Part shown: positions 10,191 through 18,252 of the stretch, in pieces
Numbering within the stretch: the stretch's first letter is position 1
Layout of the letters: the number at the start of each line of letters is the position of its first letter
Origin: Cryobacterium sp. PH31-AA6
GTDB lineage: Bacteria > Actinomycetota > Actinomycetes > Actinomycetales > Microbacteriaceae
Length of the DNA stretch: 64,000 nt
Reading direction: 5' to 3'
Assembly (NCBI RefSeq): GCF_030063195.1
Contig: NZ_JASISS010000013.1
Span: 23,690 to 87,689, forward strand
The notes under the pieces: model-generated
The model's input: the letters and a program-made list of their open reading frames with translations, nothing else
The model's database searches: none
Told to the model about the DNA's origin: nothing
Position numbers and translations under genes: made by a program

Positions 10191-10204
10191 GAAGGTGAGC
10201 TGCG

Positions 10205-13200
10205 GTGACGGTGTCGATGCGGGTGATGTCGGCGGGCGACGGCTACAAGTACCTGCTGCGCACAGTGGCCGCCGGTGACGGCGACCGCAACCTTTCGACT
10301 CCGTTGACGAGGTATTACAACGCGGACGGCACGCCGCCGGGGCGATGGATGGGCAGCGGCCTCGCGGCACTCGGAAGCGGGCAACTAAGCGACGGCGATG
10401 AAGTCACCGAGGCGCAGCTCCAGCTGCTGATCGGCATGGGTCGTGACCCGCTTGCCGGCGTGCCGCTCGGCCGGTCCTACCCGGCGTACAAGTCGGTGGC
10501 TGAGCGAGTTCAGGAGCGAGTTTGTGCGCTCGATCCGGGGCTGGGTCCGACCGCTCGGGGCCGGGCCGTCGCGGCGATCGAAGCGGAGGAGCCTGAGCGG
10601 GGCACTCGACGGGCAGTGGCCGGATATGACTTCACTTTCTCTATTCCGAAGTCCGCCTCCGTGCTGTGGGCAGTCGCTGACGCAGGAACGCAATCACTCA
10701 TCGTCAGGGCACACCATGCGGCGGTTGCAGAGGTGGTTGCGTTCATGGAGCGCGAGGTTGCAGCCACGCGCGCCGGTGCAACCCCTGGGGATGGTGCCGT
10801 TGCACAGGTCGAGGTGCGTGGGTTGATCGCGACAGCCTATGACCATTACGACTCACGCGCGGGTGACCCCCATCTACACACGCACGTCGTGATCAGCAAC
10901 AAGGTGCAGACAGTGCTCGACAACAAGTGGCGAAGCTTGGACGGGCGGCCCCTGCACGCTGCGACAGTGGCGCTCTCCGAGTTCCACGAAGCCGTGTTCG
11001 CCGATCACCTCACGCGGCTCTTCGGAGTTGAGTGGGAAACGCGTGAGCGCGGACGGGACCGCAATGTGGCATGGGCGATCGCGAAGGTCCCTGAACAACT
11101 TGTGTCCGAGTTCTCGTCGCGGTCGCGGCACATCGACGAGGAGAAGGATCGTCTCATCGCTACGTACGTGGAGAAGCACGGCAGGCAACCCTCCAGCACG
11201 ACGATTATCAAGCTGCGTGCCCAGGCGACACTCGCGACAAGACCGGAGAAGGAGATCCATTCGCTCGCCGACCTCACCGCTCAGTGGAGGCAGCGGGCGG
11301 GCAACATCCTTGGTGGCGATGCAACCGGCTGGGCACGTGAGGTCACCGCGAATAACGCGCCGTTGCTCTTGCGCGCTGATGATGTGCCGCTTGACGTCGT
11401 TCGTGGGCTGGGACAGAGCGTTGTGACTGTAGTTGGAGAGAAGCGTTCGACGTGGCACCGGTGGAATCTCACGGCCGAAGCTGCCCGGCAAACGATGCGG
11501 TACCGTTTCGCGAGCACACGCGATCGTGAAGCGATCATCGGCATGGTTGTGGATGCTGCTGAGGCTGTGTCGATTCGACTCACGCCGCCCGAACTGGCAT
11601 CCAACCCTGCGGTCTTCCGGAGGAGCGATGAATCGTCGGTGTTCCGGCCGAAGAACTCCACGGTGTTCTCATCGGGTGAGTTGCTCGATGCCGAGGAGCG
11701 CCTGCTTCAACTCGCGCACACAACGACAGGACCTACGGTCCCACAGGCGACGGTCGAACGCGTCACGCGGAAGCCTGACCGTGAGGGGTTGGTGCTCGGG
11801 GAAGACCAAGCGTCTGCGCTGACGAAGATCGCTGTCTCCGGTCGTGTCGTTGATCTGCTCGTCGGCCCGGCTGGCGCCGGGAAAACGACCGCCATGAACG
11901 CACTACGCCGGGCATGGGAAAAGGAACACGGTCAAGGATCCGTCGTCGGGCTGGCCCCCTCTTCGAGTGCGGCACAAGTGCTTGCCGAGGATCTCGGGAT
12001 CACAACTGAGAACACGGCGAAGTGGTGGCAGAATCACCTGCGAGAAGGTGAGGCCTTTCAGTCGGGCCAGCTCGTCATCGTTGATGAAGCGTCACTCGCG
12101 GGAACGCTTTCCCTGGACCGTATCACTCAGCTCGCTGCTGATGCTGGGGCGAAAGTGTTGCTCGTCGGAGACTACGCGCAGCTCCAGGCTGTCGACGCGG
12201 GCGGCGCCTTTGGGATGCTCACGCATGATCGTTATGACGTGCCCGAACTCGTCGACGTTCACCGCTTCACGCACGACTGGGAAAAGCGTGCGTCCCTCGA
12301 TCTTCGCCATGGTTACACCGACGTCATCGATACCTACGACGAGCACCAACGCATCGTTGACGGGGACACCGAGGAAATGATCGATTCAGCGTATACCGCC
12401 TGGCGCAGCGATCTCGTCGCGGGGCGTGCAACGGTTCTCGTCTCAGACTCCAATGAATCGGTGACCGCACTCAACAACCGAGCGCGCACCGATCTGATTC
12501 TCGATGGCGCCGTTCGCGGGTCACGTGAGTCTGAGCTGCACGATGGAACCCATGCGGCATCCGGAGATATCGTCATCACGCGCCGCAACGACCGCCGCCT
12601 ACTGGCAGGGCGAGGCTGGGTGCGCAACGGAGATCGCTGGAACGTCGTCGATGTTCGACGCGATGGATCGATGCTTGTTCGACGGGCTGGAAGTTCCTGG
12701 GGGACCAGCGTTCTTCTGCCAGCAGATTATGTAGCTGAGCACGTCGAACTCGGCTACGCCGTGACATCCTTCCGCGCGCAAGGCCTCACCACCGATACTG
12801 CCCACGTGCTCGTCGACTCGACCATGACCAGGGAGACTCTCTACGTGGCGATGACGCGGGGCCGTGACGCCAATATTGCCTACGTTGCCGTCGATACGCC
12901 CGACACTTCCCACGATGGTCCGCATCCTGGTGAGAACAATGAAGTCACCGGCCGCAGCGTTCTCGGCGGCGTTCTCCAGCACGTCGGCGCCGAACTCTCT
13001 GCGCATGAAACGATCGCTGTCGAACAAGAGTCCTGGGGAACGATCGCCCAGCTCGCCGCAGAATATGAGACGATCGCCGCCGCAGCGCAACGCGACCGGT
13101 GGGCCGCTCTGGTTCGGACATCCGGCCTCAGTGCAGAAGAAGCCGATGATGTAATTGGCTCGGATGCGTTCGGCCCCTTGACCGCAGAGCTGCGCCGAGC

Positions 13201-13762
13201 TGAAGCAAACCATCATGACCTGGCTAACTTGCTCCCACGTCTCGTCCGTGCGCGTGGCTTTGGCGATGCGGACGACATCGCTGCCGTCATCCGACACCGA
13301 GTTATCGACGCCACCGCGCGACCAGCTGGATCAGGCCGCACACGCAAGGTGCCCAGGCTCATCGCCGGGCTTGTACCCGAAGCGATGGGACCGGTTGCTG
13401 ATGACATGCGTCAGGCGCTCGATGAACGTCGTCACCTCATCAGGCAGCGAGCCGGCGCAGTGCGCGACAAAGCCATCGTCGATGATGCGCAATGGATCGC
13501 GTCACTCGGTGAAGCTCCCGCTGCCGCATCGGAGCGTGAGAGTTGGCAGCTGGCAGCGCGGACGATCGCCGCGTATCGCGACCGATACGCCGTCACGACG
13601 CCGAGCCCGCTGGGGCTCCGACCCGAGGCCACGGCGCAGCGAATCGATCACGCGAGGGCCGAAGCAGCACTCACCGAGATCCGCCGTATGAACGCCGCGG
13701 CCAAGGTTGTGCAGTCCCATCGTGAGCCGTCTGAGCGGACAGCGGAGGGGCGGGTGCTCTGA
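10205..13762 (+). CDS. MobF-family relaxase / RecD-like helicase (TraA-like)
   Basis: An 1,185-aa conjugative relaxase. The N-terminal TrwC/TraI-type domain has the HUH three-histidine motif HLHTH at residues 223-227 and candidate catalytic tyrosines near residues 15-17. A second half forms a superfamily 1 helicase: Walker A GPAGAGKT at about 555-562 and Walker B VIVDEAS at about 624-630. Such proteins nick at oriT, stay covalently bound to the strand and unwind it during transfer. The GTG start is chosen because N-terminal MobF homology begins there; GGAGG lies 14 nt upstream, which is a long spacing. The gene is 120 nt after brxL on the same strand and convergent with dprA. No type IV secretion genes are in the window, so the element may be mobilizable, or the rest lies upstream. 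Confidence 0.9.
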   Translation: MTVSMRVMSAGDGYKYLLRTVAAGDGDRNLSTPLTRYYNADGTPPGRWMGSGLAALGSGQLSDGDEVTEAQLQLLIGMGRDPLAGVPLGRSYPAYKSVAERVQERVCALDPGLGPTARGRAVAAIEAEEPERGTRRAVAGYDFTFSIPKSASVLWAVADAGTQSLIVRAHHAAVAEVVAFMEREVAATRAGATPGDGAVAQVEVRGLIATAYDHYDSRAGDPHLHTHVVISNKVQTVLDNKWRSLDGRPLHAATVALSEFHEAVFADHLTRLFGVEWETRERGRDRNVAWAIAKVPEQLVSEFSSRSRHIDEEKDRLIATYVEKHGRQPSSTTIIKLRAQATLATRPEKEIHSLADLTAQWRQRAGNILGGDATGWAREVTANNAPLLLRADDVPLDVVRGLGQSVVTVVGEKRSTWHRWNLTAEAARQTMRYRFASTRDREAIIGMVVDAAEAVSIRLTPPELASNPAVFRRSDESSVFRPKNSTVFSSGELLDAEERLLQLAHTTTGPTVPQATVERVTRKPDREGLVLGEDQASALTKIAVSGRVVDLLVGPAGAGKTTAMNALRRAWEKEHGQGSVVGLAPSSSAAQVLAEDLGITTENTAKWWQNHLREGEAFQSGQLVIVDEASLAGTLSLDRITQLAADAGAKVLLVGDYAQLQAVDAGGAFGMLTHDRYDVPELVDVHRFTHDWEKRASLDLRHGYTDVIDTYDEHQRIVDGDTEEMIDSAYTAWRSDLVAGRATVLVSDSNESVTALNNRARTDLILDGAVRGSRESELHDGTHAASGDIVITRRNDRRLLAGRGWVRNGDRWNVVDVRRDGSMLVRRAGSSWGTSVLLPADYVAEHVELGYAVTSFRAQGLTTDTAHVLVDSTMTRETLYVAMTRGRDANIAYVAVDTPDTSHDGPHPGENNEVTGRSVLGGVLQHVGAELSAHETIAVEQESWGTIAQLAAEYETIAAAAQRDRWAALVRTSGLSAEEADDVIGSDAFGPLTAELRRAEANHHDLANLLPRLVRARGFGDADDIAAVIRHRVIDATARPAGSGRTRKVPRLIAGLVPEAMGPVADDMRQALDERRHLIRQRAGAVRDKAIVDDAQWIASLGEAPAAASERESWQLAARTIAAYRDRYAVTTPSPLGLRPEATAQRIDHARAEAALTEIRRMNAAAKVVQSHREPSERTAEGRVL

Positions 13763-13827
13763 CCGCTGCCCAGTCGCGCCGGTGCACGCGCTTTTCTCCA
13801 GTCAACTGCGCTGAAGAAGATGAGCGA

Positions 13828-14835
13828 TTACAGGCCGCGTGAATCGGGTGAGCGACGATCACACGCTGCAGCGATGCGAAATGCTCGTGACAGCTCCGTG
13901 TTGTGGTCGTTGCTCTTGTCCTCGTCGGCGAGTCGAAGAACGTCTTCGGAACCTGTGAGCAAACGGGCGCGTCCGTCTTGAATAAGGATGTTGGAGCCAT
14001 AGCTGGCGGCACTCGTCACGGGGCCAGGAACCGCACCGACTGAGCGACCAAGCTCCACTGCTTCGTTGGCGACACGGAGCGATCCTGACCGCGCCCCCGC
14101 CTCAACGATCACCGTTGTCGAGGAGAGCGCGGCCATAATCCGGCCACGATCGAGAAAACGCTGCCGTGTTGGTGCAACACCCGGTGCAACCTCAGAGACG
14201 AGGAGACCTTGTTGCTCAATACGCGCAAACAGATCCGCGTGTCCGGCAGGGTATGCGCGATCGACCCCACCCGCGAGGACTGCAATCGTTCTTCCATCGG
14301 TCGCCAGCGCCGACTGGTGTGCGACTGCTTCGATACCGTAGGCACCGCCAGCGACAACGACACGGCCACTGAGCGCGAGGTCACTGGCGAGTTCAATCGC
14401 CATGTGGTCCCCATACGCGGTGGAGGCGCGCGCACCGGTCAGCGTGATGCGGTCGGCGAGAGGCTTGGCCAGCAGCGCAGTCTCGCCACGCGTCCAAAGT
14501 GCATATGGTGTGCGTGCTCCGAGATCGTTGAGGGCGACTGGCCAATCCTTCTCACCCGGAATAAGGACCCGGAGGCCTTGTCGCTCGAAGGCCGCCATCT
14601 GTGTGGCCAAGGTGTCGGCGCTGCTCACAGCGTGCAAGCGTTCGCGCCATACTGCCGCTGCGATTTGGTCGAGGCCGGGCACCGTGCCGTCAGCATCAGC
14701 GAGGCGGAGCAGTTCTACAGCGCCGACTCGGCCAACGAGACGACCGGTCGACGGATCATTCGGTGCAGCCACGAGCGAGAGAACGGTACGCGCGCTCCGC
14801 TCGTCGTGTCCGAGGGAAGAGAGGGAAGTCATCAT
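13828..14835 (-). CDS. dprA: DprA/Smf-family DNA-processing protein (accessory copy)
   Basis: A 335-aa Rossmann-like DprA protein. Recognisable signatures are GARASTAYG (canonical GSRxxTxYG), GAYGIEAVAH (canonical GIDxxAH), AGGVDRAYPAGH and the SGSLxxAN-like GARSGSLRVANEA. DprA binds ssDNA and loads RecA during uptake of single-stranded DNA. The start ATG 14835 has AAGGAG 4 nt upstream; a second ATG follows immediately. The gene is convergent with the relaxase gene (65 nt gap). DprA homologues carried by actinobacterial plasmids and ICEs could protect or process the entering transferred strand; that role is an inference. The Ala-for-Ser and Glu-for-Asp changes in the conserved motifs are unlike housekeeping DprA. 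Confidence 0.85.
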   Translation of the reverse strand: MMTSLSSLGHDERSARTVLSLVAAPNDPSTGRLVGRVGAVELLRLADADGTVPGLDQIAAAVWRERLHAVSSADTLATQMAAFERQGLRVLIPGEKDWPVALNDLGARTPYALWTRGETALLAKPLADRITLTGARASTAYGDHMAIELASDLALSGRVVVAGGAYGIEAVAHQSALATDGRTIAVLAGGVDRAYPAGHADLFARIEQQGLLVSEVAPGVAPTRQRFLDRGRIMAALSSTTVIVEAGARSGSLRVANEAVELGRSVGAVPGPVTSAASYGSNILIQDGRARLLTGSEDVLRLADEDKSNDHNTELSRAFRIAAACDRRSPDSRGL

Positions 14836-15023
14836 CGGGCTCCTTCACAGCCAGTCATCACCGTGCAGGTGCGCAGCACCGCCCTTTCCTATGTCGTTGG
14901 TTCGGCGTACCCTTGGAACCAGGCGACACATTCAATGTTCGCCATCGCCCGCGCGATGGCATGACGGCCACAGTGGCAGTCCTCCAAGGTTCAACGTTGC
15001 CGAGCCATGAGAGGACCGTTGTC

Positions 15024-15374
15024 ATGTTTCGAATCATCTGGGCTATCAGCATCCACCTCCGCAACTTCATGCGCAGGTACATGCCGACCAACATCCTGCT
15101 CGACGCGATTCGCACCCGCCGCGGGCTCAAGTGGGGCGTGCCCGCGATGTTGCTCGCGGTCCCGTATCTATTCGCCGCGAGTACCTGTACGGCTTTGATC
15201 GACGGGGGAGCGTCCCGTTGGCTCTACGTTGTTGCTCTTGTCTGCATCTGGAACGCGCTCAAGTTCATCGTTATCGGGCCAGTAAGCGTTGCGTTACTTA
15301 TCCAGCAACGACGTTCCGAGCAGAGGGTAAACCGCGAACGTCACGCCTCGCTTCCAACTCAGGTCAACGCATAG
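15024..15374 (+). CDS. Small membrane protein, plasmid-type family of unknown function
   Basis: A 116-aa protein. A basic N-terminus (RRYMPTN, then RTRRGLKWG) is followed by two hydrophobic segments, residues about 39-55 (VPAMLLAVPYLFAAS) and about 63-90 (WLYVVALVCIWNALKFIVIGPVSVALLI). Proteins like this recur on actinobacterial plasmids and mobile islands and are sometimes loosely labelled sulfate permease, which is not supported by anything visible. ATG 15024 has a weak GAGAGG about 9 nt upstream. The in-frame region upstream from 14601 lacks coding character. It lies between divergent dprA and a decayed paralogue, so it probably belongs to the conjugation module. Confidence 0.7.
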   Translation: MFRIIWAISIHLRNFMRRYMPTNILLDAIRTRRGLKWGVPAMLLAVPYLFAASTCTALIDGGASRWLYVVALVCIWNALKFIVIGPVSVALLIQQRRSEQRVNRERHASLPTQVNA

Positions 15375-15440
15375 CTGGTTCTCGCTCTACCTCAAACGGC
15401 GGTCTTTCCCTGAGCTACTGGCCTCACCCACACTCGCACG

Positions 15441-15694
15441 TAGGGGAGGCGCGGCCTGAAAGGGGGCATACCGGCGATGCTCATCGGTGCCGCCTACATC
15501 GCCATCGCCGCTATCATCACAACTCTGATCGGCCACGGATGGAGCCATTGGCTCCACGTGCTCTTCTTCCTATGCCCTACAACGGGCTCATGTTTCTCCT
15601 CTTTGGCCCCTGGGGCGTCGTGCTCCTTCTGCGGGCTCGATTCGCAGAGGCCCGCATGAGTGTCCGGACCGCGGCGGCAGCCGGGAAGCGTTGA
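15441..15694 (+). pseudogene. Frameshifted second copy of the small membrane protein
   Basis: The frame from 15444 reads [17 protein letters not shown], then a second hydrophobic helix ending LHVLFFLC at about 15574. The same family pattern continues in another frame as [21 protein letters not shown] to the TGA at 15692-15694. A single missing base in TGCCCTACAAC would restore one frame. Upstream, TAG at 15441 interrupts the frame and the usual N-terminal Met-Phe-x-x-x-Trp start is not found. The order of segments matches the intact neighbour at 15024-15374, so this is a tandem paralogue in decay, or a sequencing error in a real gene. Confidence 0.65.
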
Positions 15695-16028
15695 GACTAT
15701 ATGAATGCACGACGAACGCTTCGCTCCACCTGGAGCAACTACCGAGCATAAGCGTGATTGCCCGGTGCGGTTCCGCTCGGTTTCGACGAAAGCGTGCGTA
15801 ACCCCGCCGCACGCGTGGGCCACGAGCACTTCATACCTGGGCCGGCAACCGCCATCGAACGTGGAGACATCGATGTCGACGAACACCCGAGGCTCAGCGA
15901 AACCCAGCTTGCCCGCGAGAGATGCAGTCTCCCTGTTGGACGCTGGCTTGCAGGTCGGTGCGGTCCTGGACGATCCGCAGTCACGCTGCAGAGCGCCGTG
16001 GCAATGGTCGAAAGCCTAGGCGCTTTGG
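15695..16028. other. Stretch without a convincing gene
   Basis: Lies between the broken membrane-protein gene and the SIR2 gene. The best candidate is a 48-codon plus-strand ORF at 15873-16019 whose ATG has GTGGAGA 6 nt upstream, but it has no recognisable features. Longer frames on both strands overlap each other and look like high-GC noise. Confidence 0.5.
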
Positions 16029-18041
16029 TTAGTCGTACTCCTCCGCGGTGGTTGCCGTCTGCCGAGCGCGCTCGTGCGGTGTCTGGTCGCTGTCGATCCA
16101 CATCTGCATGGGGATGACGCCGACGCGATCGCTTACACGAGCCCACGAGAGCTCATAGCCGATCATGCCGAGCCTGGCGCTAACAGCTTTCACGGCCAGC
16201 AGTGCGTTGTTGACGTCCTCGAAGAGTCCGCTGGTGATCAGCGGGTGGGCTGAGTTTTCGGTGCTGAGGTCATGCGCTAAACGTGCGGCCGTCACACTCT
16301 GGTAGCGGTCGTCGCCTCGGTTATCGACGGTGAGGATATGTGGCCGCCCCACGGGGGCGAGCCGGCAGATGCTACCGAGTACTCGATCGCGATCCTGCCA
16401 GGCTGAAGAACGGGCAGCCTGAGCTGCCGATGTGTCTGCACCAGGGCGACGTTGCGAGTCCTCGTACATGCTGTCCGCCGTTTGAAAGATCTCGTCCTTC
16501 TCTGCATACTCGGACCGCAGTGCGGCAAAGCGTGAGGAGTGATGTGTCGCCCAGGTCAGACGGAGCACTTCGAACAACTGCCATGCGTCCTCAAGAGGTT
16601 CGGTACCGAGAGAGAGCGATTCGGCGAGCAGCGGTGCGAGGACGTCGAACAGTCGCGTGTGCACGTCCTTCGCATCCTCGTAGCCAGCCTCAGCATCAAC
16701 ACTGGAAGCGAAGGATTCAAACTCCCCGTTGTAGCGGTGGGGTTTCTTCAACGCGAACAACCGTCCGAGGAGGTCGAATCGTTGTGCAGCGACCGCGGCG
16801 ATGCCCGTCGCGTAGAAGAGGAACGCGCCGGAAACGACCCGCAGCGACAGCAGTTTCACGAGCCCTGAACCATCAGCAGGGGTAGCAAACCGACGAAGTT
16901 CGTCGATCCACCATCGGTCGGTCTCTTCATTGCCCCAGTAAGTGACAGCAGTGAGCATCGCTGCGGGGAGCCTGGACGCCTCTTCAACCCGAACGAGCAT
17001 GGATTCGTACTCATCATTCTTGTGATGGTCGGTGAGATGAAATTCCGGGAGACGATGTAGGGCATCGAGCTCCTGCCGAAGCCTGTCGTGTAGCCCGATC
17101 GCGACTCCGCGGCCAGAGAGCTCGCGTTTGGCGGTTTCGACAGCAACTGGGATCGTCAAGGGGTGTCGGGCGCGTCGAATCGTCATGGCGGCGACGCTGT
17201 CGGCAAGGCCCCCGAAGCCCATATCCGCATCTTGGGCCACATGGATGCCTTTCTTGAGCGTCCGCAGGATGGCTGCCTCCTCGGGCGGCTCGGCCGGTTC
17301 GAACCAAGTCAGAGTGAACCGGTTGGGGTGGTGCGCCGCGATCGCGTCGCGCAGCGCGGGATCATATTTGGAGGACCAGCCGGCGATGATCAAGCCGTAC
17401 TCTTCCAGGATCCGCTGCAGCAGACGGGCAGTGCTGGGGTGGTAAGCCTTCAGCTCGGTCACGGTGTTGAGCATCGTCGTCGGGTTGAGGTAGTCACCGT
17501 GAAGGTGGATGACACAGCAATCAAGCGTGTGGAGCGGTGCCATGCCTTCAATGTCGGCAGGGCTGGCGACGATCGTTGGTTCGATTCCCTCTGCCCGGAG
17601 CGCTTGTTCTATGAGATGGTCGAAGTTCAGCGTGACGATCACTTTCACCGCCCCGGACCGCACCAGCCTGGCGATCGCGCGGTGCGCAGGAGTGGGAACC
17701 TTCCGACCTGCCTCCATGTCTTCGGGGCTCTGCTCAAAGTAGCCACGCAGTAGACGTTGCCGCTCGATCTGCGTCGGCGCGATACGTTCGAGGACTCCTT
17801 CATAGGTCGGGGACTCGCCGACCTGCTCCTCGTACCAGGCGATCGAATCCGCGGGAGCCGCACCAGCAAGCTCGACCGAACGTGCGACGAGATCCTCAAG
17901 CACACCCCACGCAGTCGGGATGCCGCTCGGGGCAGACACGCCTGCCCCTATCAAGAGCGCGTATGCACCGGGATTCGAATGGATGGAGAACGCGACGGTC
18001 AAGAGTTCGCCCTCGTTCGAGGAGATATGTGCCATGTCCAC
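16029..18041 (-). CDS. SIR2-domain protein, probable NAD+-consuming defence effector
   Basis: A 670-aa protein. The N-terminal third is a SIR2-type NAD+-binding domain: LIGAGVSAPSG at residues 31-40, TLNFD at 137-141 (catalytic Asn) and VIHLHGD at 177-183 with the catalytic His. The remaining about 400 residues are helical and do not resemble known sensors. SIR2 domains in bacterial defence usually act by NAD+ depletion and abortive infection (ThsA, DSR, SIR2-APAZ, SIR2-HerA). The start is GTG 18041 or ATG 18035; neither has a strong Shine-Dalgarno. The gene is transcribed away from the nuclease-like gene at 18253, so the two could be a functional set or independent single-gene systems. Confidence 0.8.
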   Translation of the reverse strand: MDMAHISSNEGELLTVAFSIHSNPGAYALLIGAGVSAPSGIPTAWGVLEDLVARSVELAGAAPADSIAWYEEQVGESPTYEGVLERIAPTQIERQRLLRGYFEQSPEDMEAGRKVPTPAHRAIARLVRSGAVKVIVTLNFDHLIEQALRAEGIEPTIVASPADIEGMAPLHTLDCCVIHLHGDYLNPTTMLNTVTELKAYHPSTARLLQRILEEYGLIIAGWSSKYDPALRDAIAAHHPNRFTLTWFEPAEPPEEAAILRTLKKGIHVAQDADMGFGGLADSVAAMTIRRARHPLTIPVAVETAKRELSGRGVAIGLHDRLRQELDALHRLPEFHLTDHHKNDEYESMLVRVEEASRLPAAMLTAVTYWGNEETDRWWIDELRRFATPADGSGLVKLLSLRVVSGAFLFYATGIAAVAAQRFDLLGRLFALKKPHRYNGEFESFASSVDAEAGYEDAKDVHTRLFDVLAPLLAESLSLGTEPLEDAWQLFEVLRLTWATHHSSRFAALRSEYAEKDEIFQTADSMYEDSQRRPGADTSAAQAARSSAWQDRDRVLGSICRLAPVGRPHILTVDNRGDDRYQSVTAARLAHDLSTENSAHPLITSGLFEDVNNALLAVKAVSARLGMIGYELSWARVSDRVGVIPMQMWIDSDQTPHERARQTATTAEEYD

Positions 18042-18043
18042 AC

Positions 18044-18056
18044 GGTACCCGGTACC
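18044..18056. promoter_or_regulatory. GGTACC palindrome repeated at the SIR2 start
   Basis: GGTACC, one C, GGTACC: a 13-bp near-perfect palindrome made of two identical 6-bp palindromes. It lies 2 bp upstream of the SIR2 start codon, in the 211-bp region between divergent genes. It could be an operator or an mRNA hairpin at the ribosome-binding region; no regulator is known. Confidence 0.35.
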
Positions 18057-18252
18057 TCTGACGCCATATCCGCGCCTGGAACATGCTGAATCACTACGCC
18101 TTCATAGACATCCTTCTCAACGAGCTAAGTAGGGCATGCTGAGACGTGCCGCTTTGCGGGGATCAGGTCTAGTTGGTGGGGCGGGGCAACTGTGTCTGTC
18201 GTGGGCAAGACGAGATACTGGTTCACAAGTGCCTATATCGGAGGAGGTCGGA

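Noticed and set aside
15873..16019. 48-codon small ORF with a fair ribosome-binding site
   Set aside because: Nothing beyond the start signal supports it, so it is noted only within the intergenic entry.
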